From: CAZMGB01 sp964565775
Lineage (GTDB): Bacteria > Chloroflexota > Dehalococcoidia > DSTF01 > JALHUB01
Assembly: GCA_964565775.1 (NCBI GenBank)
Contig: CAZMGB010000013.1
Location: 33,731-97,730 of the forward strand
DNA: 64,000 nt
Reading direction: 5' to 3'
Numbering within the stretch: the stretch's first letter is position 1; the number at the start of each line of letters is the position of its first letter. Shown here piece after piece: positions 15,896 through 24,583 of this stretch. The notes under the pieces were generated by a model. It was given only the letters and a program-made list of their open reading frames with translations, was not told the DNA's origin and did not search any database. The position numbers and the translations under genes were made by a program.

Positions 15896-16620
15896 TCCGC
15901 CTCCGCGGCATCACCAAGGTTTATCGCGCCGGCGACGTGCCCGTGCCCGCGCTGCGGGGCATCGATCTGGACATCGAACGCGGCGAGTCCCTCGCCATCA
16001 TAGGACCGTCCGGGTCGGGCAAGTCGACGCTGATGAACATCCTGGGCTGCCTCGACAGGCCGACGCGCGGCACGTACGAACTGGAAGGCCGCAACGTCCA
16101 CCGCATGGGGGATGTCCAACTCGCAAGGATCCGCAGCCGGCGCATCGGTTTCGTGTTCCAGTCCTACAACCTGCTTTCCCGCCTGCCGGCGATCGCCCAG
16201 GTCGAGCTGCCGCTCATCTACAGGGGCGCCCGTAACCGGCGGAAGCTGGCGATGCGCGCGCTGGCAGAAGTCGGCCTCCTGGGCCGCGCGCGCCACCGGC
16301 CGACGCAGTTGTCAGGCGGCGAGCAGCAACGCATCGCCGTCGCTCGGGCGCTGGTGACGAATCCCGCGCTCATCCTCGCCGACGAGCCGACGGGAGCCCT
16401 TGACACGAAGACCTCGGCGGACCTGATGGAGATGTTCGTCCGCCTCAACGCCGAACGCGGCATCACGATCGTCCTGGTGACCCACGAGCCGGAGGTGGCA
16501 GCCTACACGCGGCGCGTGATCCGGATGCGGGATGGCCACATCATCGCCGATGCGCCTCCGGCGGCCGCCGGTGTGTTGGCGTTGCCGGAGGTTGAGCAGC
16601 GAGGGCGGACGCCAGCATGA
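15892..16620 (+). CDS. ABC transporter ATP-binding protein (MacB/LolD type)
   Basis: This 242-residue protein has Walker A GPSGSGKST (38-46), Q-loop FVFQSYNLL, signature LSGGEQQR, Walker B ALILADEPTGALD and an H-loop VLVTHE. The sequence is typical of the MacB/LolD/FtsE-like group that drives FtsX-type permeases. GTG 15892 overlaps the adaptor stop, and the end overlaps the permease ATG (ATGA), so all three genes are coupled. Confidence 0.95.
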   Translation: MIRLRGITKVYRAGDVPVPALRGIDLDIERGESLAIIGPSGSGKSTLMNILGCLDRPTRGTYELEGRNVHRMGDVQLARIRSRRIGFVFQSYNLLSRLPAIAQVELPLIYRGARNRRKLAMRALAEVGLLGRARHRPTQLSGGEQQRIAVARALVTNPALILADEPTGALDTKTSADLMEMFVRLNAERGITIVLVTHEPEVAAYTRRVIRMRDGHIIADAPPAAAGVLALPEVEQRGRTPA

Positions 16621-17870
16621 TCATCCTCGATACCATCCAGACGGCGCTCACGGAGCTCAGCACGAACAAGCTCCGCACGGGCCTCACCATGCTGGGCATC
16701 GTCATCGGCGTCGGTGCCGTGATCGCTCTCATGGCCGCCGGACAGGGTGCGCAGCAGGGCGTGACCAAGGAGGTCAGCGGGCTCGGGAGTAACCTGATCT
16801 TCGTAAGACCCGGGGAAACGGAGCAGGGGGGCGGCCCCATCAGGTTCACCGCCACCACTCTCACCACCGACGACGCCGACGCCATCGCAAACTCCCAGCT
16901 TCTCCCCTACGTTGATGCGGCGATAGCTCAGCAGGAGCTCGATCTGGAAACGCAGCTTGTCGGCAATGGGCGCAACACCTCCGCCTCCATCACTGCCACC
17001 GAGCCGCAGTTCACCGAAGTCCGTAGCTGGAACGTTGCGGCCGGGAGGTTCCTCACCGACGACGACATGCGCCGGAAGGCGACGAACGTCGTCCTCGGTG
17101 CGACAGTCGCCGAGGACCTCTTCGACACGCCGGAGAACGCGGTCGGCAAGAACGTGCGCCTCAGCTTTGGCCCGTTCTCCCTGAGCCTCACCGTGGTCGG
17201 TGTCATGGAGAAGAAGGGCGGAAGCGGCAGCGACGATACGTCGATGATCACGCCACTGAGCACGTTTCAGGCGCGTGTGCCCTTCGGACGCAACCCGACC
17301 GGCGAGTCAAACGTCGGGGAGATCGTCGTCAAGGTCAGCAGCGGCAGCAAGGTTGACGAGACGAAGCAAGGCATCCGAGCGCTCCTGCTCGAGCGCCACG
17401 ATTACGTCGAGGACTTCACCGTGGAGACGCAGGAAGACCTGACGGCAACCGCGCGGCAGGTGGCGCGAACGCTGTCGATCCTCCTGGGCGCCATCGCCGG
17501 CATCTCGCTGGTCGTCGGCGGAATCGGAATCATGAACATCATGCTCGTTTCCGTCACCGAGCGGACGCGCGAGATAGGCATCCGCAAGGCGGTCGGCGCC
17601 AGCAGGGGCGACATCCTTCTTCAGTTCGTCATCGAGGCCATCATCGTAACCCTGTTGGGGGGAGCGATCGGTGTAATCGGGGGAGTCGCCGCTGCGCACG
17701 TGGCCAACGGCCAGGACTTCGGCACCGGCTCGGCCGTGACGACGGTCGTCGCCCCCTGGAGCATCTTCGTCGCCTTCGGCGTGGCGGTGATCATCGGCCT
17801 GTTCTTCGGCATCTATCCAGCGTTCCGTGCGTCCCGCCTCGACCCGATTGAGGCGTTGCGGGCGGAGTGA
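16617..17870 (+). CDS. ABC transporter permease (MacB/FtsX type)
   Basis: This 417-residue protein has an N-terminal membrane helix (about 20-45), a large extracytoplasmic domain of about 230 residues, and three C-terminal helices. It carries the MacB-like segments MLGIVIGVGAVIALMAAGQG and ERTREIGIRKAVGASRGDIL, and ends YPAFRASRLDPIEALRAE. Together with the preceding ATPase and adaptor it forms a mechanotransmission-type ABC exporter. Confidence 0.95.
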   Translation: MIILDTIQTALTELSTNKLRTGLTMLGIVIGVGAVIALMAAGQGAQQGVTKEVSGLGSNLIFVRPGETEQGGGPIRFTATTLTTDDADAIANSQLLPYVDAAIAQQELDLETQLVGNGRNTSASITATEPQFTEVRSWNVAAGRFLTDDDMRRKATNVVLGATVAEDLFDTPENAVGKNVRLSFGPFSLSLTVVGVMEKKGGSGSDDTSMITPLSTFQARVPFGRNPTGESNVGEIVVKVSSGSKVDETKQGIRALLLERHDYVEDFTVETQEDLTATARQVARTLSILLGAIAGISLVVGGIGIMNIMLVSVTERTREIGIRKAVGASRGDILLQFVIEAIIVTLLGGAIGVIGGVAAAHVANGQDFGTGSAVTTVVAPWSIFVAFGVAVIIGLFFGIYPAFRASRLDPIEALRAE

Positions 17871-17899
17871 GCAGGCGACCCGAAAAGGGGGCCGGCAGC

Positions 17900-17989
17900 A
17901 TGCTTGCGGATCTTTCGTCCCGCATCGACGACATCATCGACGGAAAGGCGCCATTTGGCCAGCCCGGGCAAGCGCCGGCCGGCCCCTGA
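17900..17989 (+). CDS. Possible 29-residue small protein
   Basis: ATG 17900 opens MLADLSSRIDDIIDGKAPFG, then a Gly/Pro/Ala tail and TGA. A purine-rich AAAAGGGGG lies upstream. It sits 29 bases after the permease and before a conserved small protein. The length is too short for family calls, so it may be chance. Confidence 0.3.
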   Translation: MLADLSSRIDDIIDGKAPFGQPGQAPAGP

Positions 17990-18007
17990 CGCGCAGGAGA
18001 TTGTGTG

Positions 18008-18265
18008 ATGACGGAACCCAGGAAGGGATTACGGTTCGAGGATCAGGCCCGCGACCACAGTCAGGACGGGTTGGTATGTCATCATCACTGGTTGATCGAG
18101 ACCCCTCACGGCCCTGCCTGCAAAGGCGTGTGTAAGCTTTGCGGGACAGAGAGGGAGTTCCCGAGCTTCAGCGACGATTACGACTGGTCTCTGCAGGCGG
18201 GCACCATAGCCATTACGGAAGACGCCTCCTGGAGGGTCCGTCAGCTCACAGGCCTGGCGTCGTAG
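18008..18265 (+). CDS. Small cysteine/histidine-containing protein
   Basis: This protein of about 85 residues has a central motif LVCHHHWLIETPHGPACKGV followed by CKLCGTEREFP. Proteins with the pattern HxWLIETPxGPxxxGxCKxCGxEREFP are small and widespread in Chloroflexota-like genomes, and probably bind zinc. The GGAG before ATG 18008 supports this start over the adjacent GTG. Its 3' end overlaps the second zinc-ribbon relic on the other strand. The function is unknown. Confidence 0.75.
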   Translation: MTEPRKGLRFEDQARDHSQDGLVCHHHWLIETPHGPACKGVCKLCGTEREFPSFSDDYDWSLQAGTIAITEDASWRVRQLTGLAS

Positions 18266-18405
18266 GCCCCACCGGGGCGACACGAATCGCAGGGGCCTGC
18301 GCCCTCGGGATCGTCGTGCCCGCACGATAGGCAACACACCGCCTCGCCTCGAACCCTCGTCGTGCTCGGGCCACCAGGGAGCCGGCAGGTTCTGCGTCGG
18401 GTTGG
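18205..18405 (-). pseudogene. Relic of a double zinc-ribbon N-terminus, copy 2
   Basis: From GTG 18339 the minus strand gives CCLSCGHDDPEGAGPCDSC (one intact ribbon), then runs to TGA 18241. The second module, CELTDPPGGVFRNGYG, is in a different frame. This is the same order and spacing as copy 1 at 5185-5395, and the DNA match extends upstream of the start codon. It is a broken copy of a formerly longer gene or mobile fragment. Confidence 0.55.
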
Positions 18406-18578
18406 GGCGAGGTGACTTCCCCTACGTCCTGCGCGGTAGTACCCTTCTTGTGCTGGGTGGCGTTCTGCGGTCAGTACCCATATGCTGGCAATCGTAGAGA
18501 TGGGCGATCGTGAGCGTGGACGACTCACTCCGCTCGCACCTGTCACTCTAGCTCCACGTAGGAAAAGGAGGGTCTTCG

Positions 18579-21242
18579 GTGGATCAGTACAAACTGTTTA
18601 TCGATGGTGAATTCGTCGACGCCCAGGACGGCAAGACCTTCGAGACTATCGACCCGGGCACCGGGCTCCCTTTCGCCGTGGTTGCGCAGGCCGGGAAGAG
18701 TGATGCGGAGGCAGCCATAGCAGCCGCGCGCCGGGCTTTCGACAGGGGAGACTGGAGCGGACTCGATCTGTCCGCCCGTATAGCGAGGCTTCAGGATTTC
18801 GCGGATCAGATTTCGCAGCAGGGCGTGCGCATGGTCGCAACCGAATGCATGGACGCGGGCCAGACCGTCAACTATGCCAGGCTTATCGTCATCTGGGCCA
18901 GCCTGCTGCTGCGCAATCTGGCCACCTACGCGGCTACGAAGTTCCCGCTGGAGGAAGAGATCCCGGCCTCAGGGAATGCGTTCTCGCCGGGACGCGAGTT
19001 TGTCTGCAGGGAACCGGTCGGGGTGTGCGTGGGAATCGTTCCGTGGAACTTCCCCACAGTCCTGGCTATGTGGAAGATCGCACCGGCCCTGATCATGGGA
19101 AACACCATAGTGGTGAAGCCAGCTTCGAACACTCCTCTCACCGCGCTTATCATGGCTGAAGCTGCCAAGGCGGCGGGCATCCCCAAGGGGGTGTTCAACG
19201 TGATCCCCGGACCGGGAGGGGAGCTGGGCAAGACTCTCTGCACCCACCCGGATGTGGACAAGATAGCCTTCACCGGCAGCACCGAGGTAGGGCGCGAGGT
19301 CATGAGAATGGCCTCCGATACGGTGAAGAGGGTGACGCTGGAGCTGGGCGGCAAGTCGGCCAATATCATCCTCGACGATGCGGATATGGATCTGGCCGTG
19401 GAGGGCGCCTGCTTTGGGACGTTCCTCCATCAGGGCCAGATATGCGAATCAGGCACGCGCGTCTTGGTTCCCTCGAAGATCTACGATGAGTTCGTCGAGA
19501 GGATGAAGAAGCGGGTGGAATCCCTGCGGATAGGATACCAGCTAGACCCGACCTCCCACATGGGCCCCATTGTCAGCAAGGAGCAGCTCGCTACTGTCGA
19601 GTACTACGTGAAGCTGGGTAAGGAGGAGGGCGCTGAACTGGTCACCGGCGGCAAGCGTGTCGAGGTGACGGGGAGGGAGGGCGGATACTACTACGCCCCG
19701 ACCATCTTCGCGAACGTGGACAACAAGATGCGCATCGCGCAGGAAGAGATCTTCGGCCCCGTTGTCTGCGTCATCAAATACGACAGCGACGAAGAGGCGG
19801 TCGCTATCGCCAACGATTCGATCTACGGACTGGCGGGCGGGGTATTCTCCAACAACATCGCCAGGGCCGAGCGCGTGGCCCGCGGTGTGCGCACCGGGAC
19901 CATGTGGATCAACAACTACCATGTCTTCGCGGAATACTGCCCCTTCGGCGGCTACAAGCAGTCGGGCGTCGGACGCGAGCTGGGGAGATGGGGGTTGGAG
20001 GAGTACACCCAGGTCAAGAGAATTCACGTGCCCTACTTCTCTGACCGCAACACCAACTTCACCTTCACGCTCCTGTCAGACAACAAGAAGGTCGACGGCT
20101 TCAGCTACAACTGCCCGACCAATGTGGTCGCCGGCCATGGCTCCCTCTCCTCAATCTACAAGGTAGTCGCGGACCTGGGCTGCCGCAGGGCGCTGATACT
20201 CACCGATCCCGGGGTCAGGAAGGCTGGACTTGCGGACCTTGTCAAGAACACCCTCGTGGATCTCTCCGTCGGCATCTTTGACGCGATCCCGCAGGACCCG
20301 GATCTGGAGTGCGTCGATGCTGCCACCGACATCGCCCGCGAACTCAAGGCCGATTGCATCGTCAGCGTCGGAGGCGGGAGCGTCATCGACGCAGCGAAAG
20401 CGGTCTGCGTTACCCTGAAGAACGGCGGCAAGGCCAACGACTACATCAACCGCTGGTATACCCTTTCTGAGCCGCAGATCCCGCATGTCGTCGTTCCCAC
20501 AACCGCGGGAACCGGCAGCGAAGTCACCAACGCCGCCGTCATAACGAACAAGACGGCAGGGCGAAAACTCTTCATAGCAGATCCGCGGATCACGCCGAAC
20601 GCGGCGATTCTCGATCCGCGATTCACCATGACCCTGCCCAAGGAGATGACGGTCAGCACTGCCATGGACGCCATGACCCACGCCGTCGAAGCCGGTATGA
20701 GCACGATGGCGAACCAGATCTGCGACGGCCAGGCGTTCCACGCCATACGGTTGATCAGTGAAAACCTGCCCCTCGTCGCGGCCGACGGCAAGAACGAGAA
20801 GGCCAGGCTCAACATGCAGATAGCGGCCACCATGGCGGGATGGTCATTCACCATTGCCCAGGTCGGTCTGGCGCATTGCATGGCGCATACGGTAGGTACG
20901 CTTCATCACGTTCCCCATGGTGCGGCCTGCGGCATCGTGTTGCCAAAGGTGATGCGTTTCAACGTCGATTACGCCGCCGGCAAGCTGGCTCAGGTGGCAC
21001 AGGCCCTGGGAGTCGACACGAAAGGCATGAATGAGCGCGAGGCAGCCCTGGCAGCGGCGGACGCGGTCGAGGCCCTGATGCAGAAGGTGGGCCATCCGAT
21101 GAGGCTGCGCGACGTGGGCGTCCCCGAAGACGACCTCATGAGGTGCTCGCTTCACGCGATCGCCGACTCGAACGTGCTGTTCAACGCCCGTCCCGTCACC
21201 GATCCGGTGGAGGTCTACAACCTCTACACACAGGCGTACTAG
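18579..21242 (+). CDS. Fusion protein: aldehyde dehydrogenase plus iron-containing alcohol dehydrogenase
   Basis: This is an 887-residue bifunctional protein. Residues 1-495 are an NAD(P)-dependent ALDH of the non-acylating class, with Asn157 (PWNF), Glu255 (LELGGKS) and the catalytic Cys289 (GQICESG). Residues about 512-887 are an iron-type ADH with the NAD-binding GGGSVIDAAK, PTTAGTGSEVTN, and the metal ligands in AMDAMTHAVE, GLAHCMAH and HHVPHG. The order ALDH then Fe-ADH mimics AdhE, but the ALDH half is not the CoA-acylating AdhE type. The protein would turn an alcohol into an aldehyde and then an acid, or the reverse. GTG 18579 follows AAAAGGAGG. The substrate is unknown; the adjacent molybdoenzyme suggests a hydroxylated hydrocarbon. 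Confidence 0.9.
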   Translation: MDQYKLFIDGEFVDAQDGKTFETIDPGTGLPFAVVAQAGKSDAEAAIAAARRAFDRGDWSGLDLSARIARLQDFADQISQQGVRMVATECMDAGQTVNYARLIVIWASLLLRNLATYAATKFPLEEEIPASGNAFSPGREFVCREPVGVCVGIVPWNFPTVLAMWKIAPALIMGNTIVVKPASNTPLTALIMAEAAKAAGIPKGVFNVIPGPGGELGKTLCTHPDVDKIAFTGSTEVGREVMRMASDTVKRVTLELGGKSANIILDDADMDLAVEGACFGTFLHQGQICESGTRVLVPSKIYDEFVERMKKRVESLRIGYQLDPTSHMGPIVSKEQLATVEYYVKLGKEEGAELVTGGKRVEVTGREGGYYYAPTIFANVDNKMRIAQEEIFGPVVCVIKYDSDEEAVAIANDSIYGLAGGVFSNNIARAERVARGVRTGTMWINNYHVFAEYCPFGGYKQSGVGRELGRWGLEEYTQVKRIHVPYFSDRNTNFTFTLLSDNKKVDGFSYNCPTNVVAGHGSLSSIYKVVADLGCRRALILTDPGVRKAGLADLVKNTLVDLSVGIFDAIPQDPDLECVDAATDIARELKADCIVSVGGGSVIDAAKAVCVTLKNGGKANDYINRWYTLSEPQIPHVVVPTTAGTGSEVTNAAVITNKTAGRKLFIADPRITPNAAILDPRFTMTLPKEMTVSTAMDAMTHAVEAGMSTMANQICDGQAFHAIRLISENLPLVAADGKNEKARLNMQIAATMAGWSFTIAQVGLAHCMAHTVGTLHHVPHGAACGIVLPKVMRFNVDYAAGKLAQVAQALGVDTKGMNEREAALAAADAVEALMQKVGHPMRLRDVGVPEDDLMRCSLHAIADSNVLFNARPVTDPVEVYNLYTQAY

Positions 21243-21299
21243 AGAAGCCGAAAGGAAGGACAGGGGACGGACCACGTCATGGGCTGTCCCCCACAAGCG

Positions 21300-21629
21300 A
21301 TGTCTCTCGTCACGTTGGATCCGGGTGCGGCTCAGGCCGTCAGATCGTTGCTCTCAGAGAGGGGAATCGAGGGGCCCGTTCGCATTGAGCTTCAGTTCGC
21401 CGGCTGTTGCGACCCGTCCCTGGGATTGATCGTGGATGCGGTTCGCGAATCTGATCTGGTCGAAGATTGGGACGGCATCACGTTCGTCATCAGCGCCGAG
21501 GCTCACGAACTTGTGGGTGAAGTGCGGATCTCCTACACGGATGACGCGGGGAGAGAAGGGTTCGTCCTCACGTCGAGCAAGCCCATCAGCGAGTGGGAAG
21601 GCTTCGCTCCCCGCAGCATAAAGCTGTGA
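21300..21629 (+). CDS. HesB/IscA-like protein
   Basis: This protein of about 109 residues begins LVTLDPGAAQAVRSLLSERG, has VRIELQFAGCCDPSLGLIVD and ends EGFAPRSIKL. The fold matches the HesB/IscA (A-type carrier) family, but the usual C-terminal CxC pair is missing, so iron-sulfur transfer is uncertain. It follows the ALDH-ADH gene by 57 bases on the same strand and faces the molybdoenzyme genes. A role in redox cofactor handling for them is possible but not shown. Confidence 0.7.
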   Translation: MSLVTLDPGAAQAVRSLLSERGIEGPVRIELQFAGCCDPSLGLIVDAVRESDLVEDWDGITFVISAEAHELVGEVRISYTDDAGREGFVLTSSKPISEWEGFAPRSIKL

Positions 21630-21715
21630 ACCTCTGACCGACGTGACGACGGTGCACGGTCGACGTTGCAGTCCAAAGCAACCGCGCGGGCGGAGCGAAC
21701 GACGTCCTTTTCCAG

Positions 21716-24544
21716 CTATCCCTTTGCGCCGTCGACCTTGGCTACGTCCACCCGGATGGACCGGTCGATGGGTACCGGCTGCCACTGGATGGGCCAGTAG
21801 CGGAAGTGGCCGTATCCGCCCGCCAGGTGCAGCCACTTGACCATCCCCGGCTCCAGGTCGGACGGGCTCTTCCACGTCCGGAACATGTAGGGCTCGAACC
21901 CGTTGTAGATGATCACCTGGCCCGGCCGGACGGCGGGCGATATCTTCACAGGCACAAAGATCTCACCCATATCGTTGAAGAGGCGCACCTCCTCATCGTT
22001 CTCGATGCCGCGGGCTTTGGCATCCTCGCTGTTCATGAACATGAAGGGATGCCCGCGGTGCGTGTTCAGCAGCATCTTGTTGGTGATGTTCATGGAGTGG
22101 ATGCTCCAGCGGTTGTGGCCGGAGGTGAGGACGAAGGGGTAGTCCCCGCCCATCATCGGGTTCTTCTTGTGGACAGGGAGCTCCTCCCCCGCCTCCAGAA
22201 ACCAGCCGTGGTCGATGTAGAACTGGGCACGCCGGGTGAGTGTCGGGTAGGGTTGCTTGTTCTCCACGTGGTAGCGCATGGCGATGAAAGGCTCCCCCGG
22301 CTTGATCTCGGAGGCCTGCGTGAGGGTGAGGACATCCTTCCCTAGTCTGCTGAACGGTGCGAACCCCTTCTTCCTGATGGCATCAAGCGTGGTGCCCTCT
22401 TCGAGGCAGCCGGCCGCCACCGTATCGTCGATCCACTCGCTCACCAAGTCGTTCAGGTCCTCGATGCCCAGCGACATGCGGTAGTGGAGGTTCTCCAGAC
22501 TGCGCGACCTGCCCACGGAGTCCGTGTATTCGACGAACTCTCGCGCCCTGGCCCGCTCTTCGATCTTGCTTGCGAGCAGGCGGAATATCTCCCACTCCGA
22601 CTTGCTCTCGCCCGCAGGTGGGGCGGCCTCGTCGGAGACAGTGAGCTGCATGGTGGAGGGATTGGGGATGCCGAAGGTGATCTTCTCGTAGTGCTGTGCG
22701 GCAGGCAGCACGTAATCGGAGTACATAGCGGTGGTGTTCATCCGCCAGTCCACAGTCACCATCATCTTGAGCTTGGGCCAGAGGTGCTTGAGGAGCATAT
22801 TCTGGCCGCCGCGCTGGCGTCGGAGGAAGTTGCCGCCTACCTCGAACAGGACGCGGGGCTCGATGTCCGGGCCGGGCCGGTCGGCGCCCTGCCACCAGCC
22901 CTTGCCTCGTGCCTCCTCCATGTACTCGTCGAAGGAGCGCTTCATGGTCGGGTCGCCCCACTCCCGCCGGTTCCAGTTCTCGCGGTAGCCGCAGTGGTCG
23001 TACCAGAAGAAGGCGGGGGCGATGTAGTTCCCCAACCCTTGACGGACGACGTTGCACACCCCCTCGATGGCGGAGATCTCCTCGGTAGTGGTAGGGTCCT
23101 CCACCTTGAAGAGCTCGTTCAGCCGGTCGCGCTCCGCGAGCACACGGGCCGTCTCCTCCGGTCCGGGCCGCTCCTTGGACGCGAAGATGCCCGGGCCCTC
23201 GAAGGAGCCTGCCGACCAGCTAAAGATGCCGCTGCCGGCCCTCCCCCAGTTCCCGGTCAGCGCCAGCAGCAGTATCATCGCCCGCTGCATAAGGTCGCCG
23301 TGGTAGTACTTGCACAGGTTCATCCCCATGCCGATGAGCGTGCGCTTGGACGCAGCCTTCCGCGCCAGCATCCGGATCGCATCCGGGTGCACCTCGCAGA
23401 TGGCGTAGGCTTTCTCCGGCGTGTACTCATCCTGGAGCCTGCGGCGCAGCACCTCGAAGACCGGCATCACCTCCACGAGAGTGCCATCGGCGAGGGTGGC
23501 CTCGAAGGAGCCCTCCAGCGCCGGGTCGACGTCGCCCAGAGCCAGGGTGCCTCTGGGAGCCTCCACGATGCCGCCGCTCCTGGTGTCGAAGAAGTAGAAC
23601 TGGTCCTCGCGTCCGCCCTCCTGCATGTCTGAGGCGCGCAGGAAGCGCCGGTTGTCCGTCCGCACCAGAAGGGGAAGGTCGGTCTGGTCCTTAACGAAGC
23701 CCTCGTTGTACAGCTTCTCCTCGATGATTACCTGGCACATGCCCAGGGCAAGCGCGGCGTCCGTCCCCGGCCGGATGGGAAGATAGCGGTCGGCGTGGAT
23801 GGCAGACGGGCTGTAGTCGGGGGCGATGGTGATGACATCGGCGCCGTCGTAGCGGTTCTCGGCTGTGTAGTGATAACTGGGGATCTGGGTGTACACCGGG
23901 TTCCAGTTCCAGATGAGGGAGAGCTCGGTACGGAACATGCCGCCGCTGCCCACGGGGTTGAACTTGCCCCAGGTGATGTAGTGGCCGGGCTGAAAGTCAT
24001 TTATGACCGCATTGACGTCTGTGTGCAGGCCGCCGAGGAGCGCCACCAGCAGGCGGTCCGTGGGCCACATGGCCAGCGTCCCGCCCTGGGCGGGGGTACT
24101 CTCGTGGATGATGGACTCCGGCCCGGCCTCCTGGATGGCGTTGATCAGGGCGTCAGCGATCTCGGTGAGGGCTTGGTCCCAGGAGACCTGCTCCCACTTC
24201 CCTTCGCCCCGCTCTCCGGCCCTCCTGAGCGGGTGCAACACGCGCTCCTGGCCGGTCAGCATCTGGCTCCAGGAGCAGCCCTTCTGGCAGCCCATGGGGT
24301 TCCTGTCGGGCTCACGGGGCGCGTGGGCGGCGAAGCTGCCCGCCACCTCCTCATGCGATACTTTCCCGTCCCTGACATAGACGTAGTACGGGCAGTTGCC
24401 GGGATAGCAGTCCACGCTGTGGCTGCCCCTGTAGACGCTGTCCCATCTCCACTTGTCGCGGTAGGCATCATCCCAGCTCAGTGGGGCATCGGCCTGCGCG
24501 CTTCGGGGCTGACCCGTGGCTTCATTCGCGGAAGCATCAGACAT
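21716..24544 (-). CDS. Type II DMSO-reductase-family molybdoenzyme, catalytic subunit
   Basis: This 942-residue protein contains the FS0 [4Fe-4S] ligands His42, Cys46, Cys51 and Cys86/90 (HSVDCYPGNC and GCQKGC). Asp183 (VINDFQPG) is the likely molybdenum ligand of type II enzymes such as NarG and ethylbenzene dehydrogenase. The rest holds the bis-MGD binding domains, ending in the C-terminal barrel (PFMFMNSEDAKARGI). The N-terminus lacks any twin-arginine signal, and AAAGGAG directly precedes ATG 24544, so no longer start exists. Most relatives are exported by Tat, so this one should be cytoplasmic. Candidate reactions are hydroxylation or dehydrogenation of hydrocarbons, or reduction of nitrate-like oxyanions. 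Confidence 0.92.
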   Translation of the reverse strand: MSDASANEATGQPRSAQADAPLSWDDAYRDKWRWDSVYRGSHSVDCYPGNCPYYVYVRDGKVSHEEVAGSFAAHAPREPDRNPMGCQKGCSWSQMLTGQERVLHPLRRAGERGEGKWEQVSWDQALTEIADALINAIQEAGPESIIHESTPAQGGTLAMWPTDRLLVALLGGLHTDVNAVINDFQPGHYITWGKFNPVGSGGMFRTELSLIWNWNPVYTQIPSYHYTAENRYDGADVITIAPDYSPSAIHADRYLPIRPGTDAALALGMCQVIIEEKLYNEGFVKDQTDLPLLVRTDNRRFLRASDMQEGGREDQFYFFDTRSGGIVEAPRGTLALGDVDPALEGSFEATLADGTLVEVMPVFEVLRRRLQDEYTPEKAYAICEVHPDAIRMLARKAASKRTLIGMGMNLCKYYHGDLMQRAMILLLALTGNWGRAGSGIFSWSAGSFEGPGIFASKERPGPEETARVLAERDRLNELFKVEDPTTTEEISAIEGVCNVVRQGLGNYIAPAFFWYDHCGYRENWNRREWGDPTMKRSFDEYMEEARGKGWWQGADRPGPDIEPRVLFEVGGNFLRRQRGGQNMLLKHLWPKLKMMVTVDWRMNTTAMYSDYVLPAAQHYEKITFGIPNPSTMQLTVSDEAAPPAGESKSEWEIFRLLASKIEERARAREFVEYTDSVGRSRSLENLHYRMSLGIEDLNDLVSEWIDDTVAAGCLEEGTTLDAIRKKGFAPFSRLGKDVLTLTQASEIKPGEPFIAMRYHVENKQPYPTLTRRAQFYIDHGWFLEAGEELPVHKKNPMMGGDYPFVLTSGHNRWSIHSMNITNKMLLNTHRGHPFMFMNSEDAKARGIENDEEVRLFNDMGEIFVPVKISPAVRPGQVIIYNGFEPYMFRTWKSPSDLEPGMVKWLHLAGGYGHFRYWPIQWQPVPIDRSIRVDVAKVDGAKG

Positions 24545-24583
24545 GGCGCGTGGTCTCCTTTCGGGATCGGCGTCTGTGGCCCG

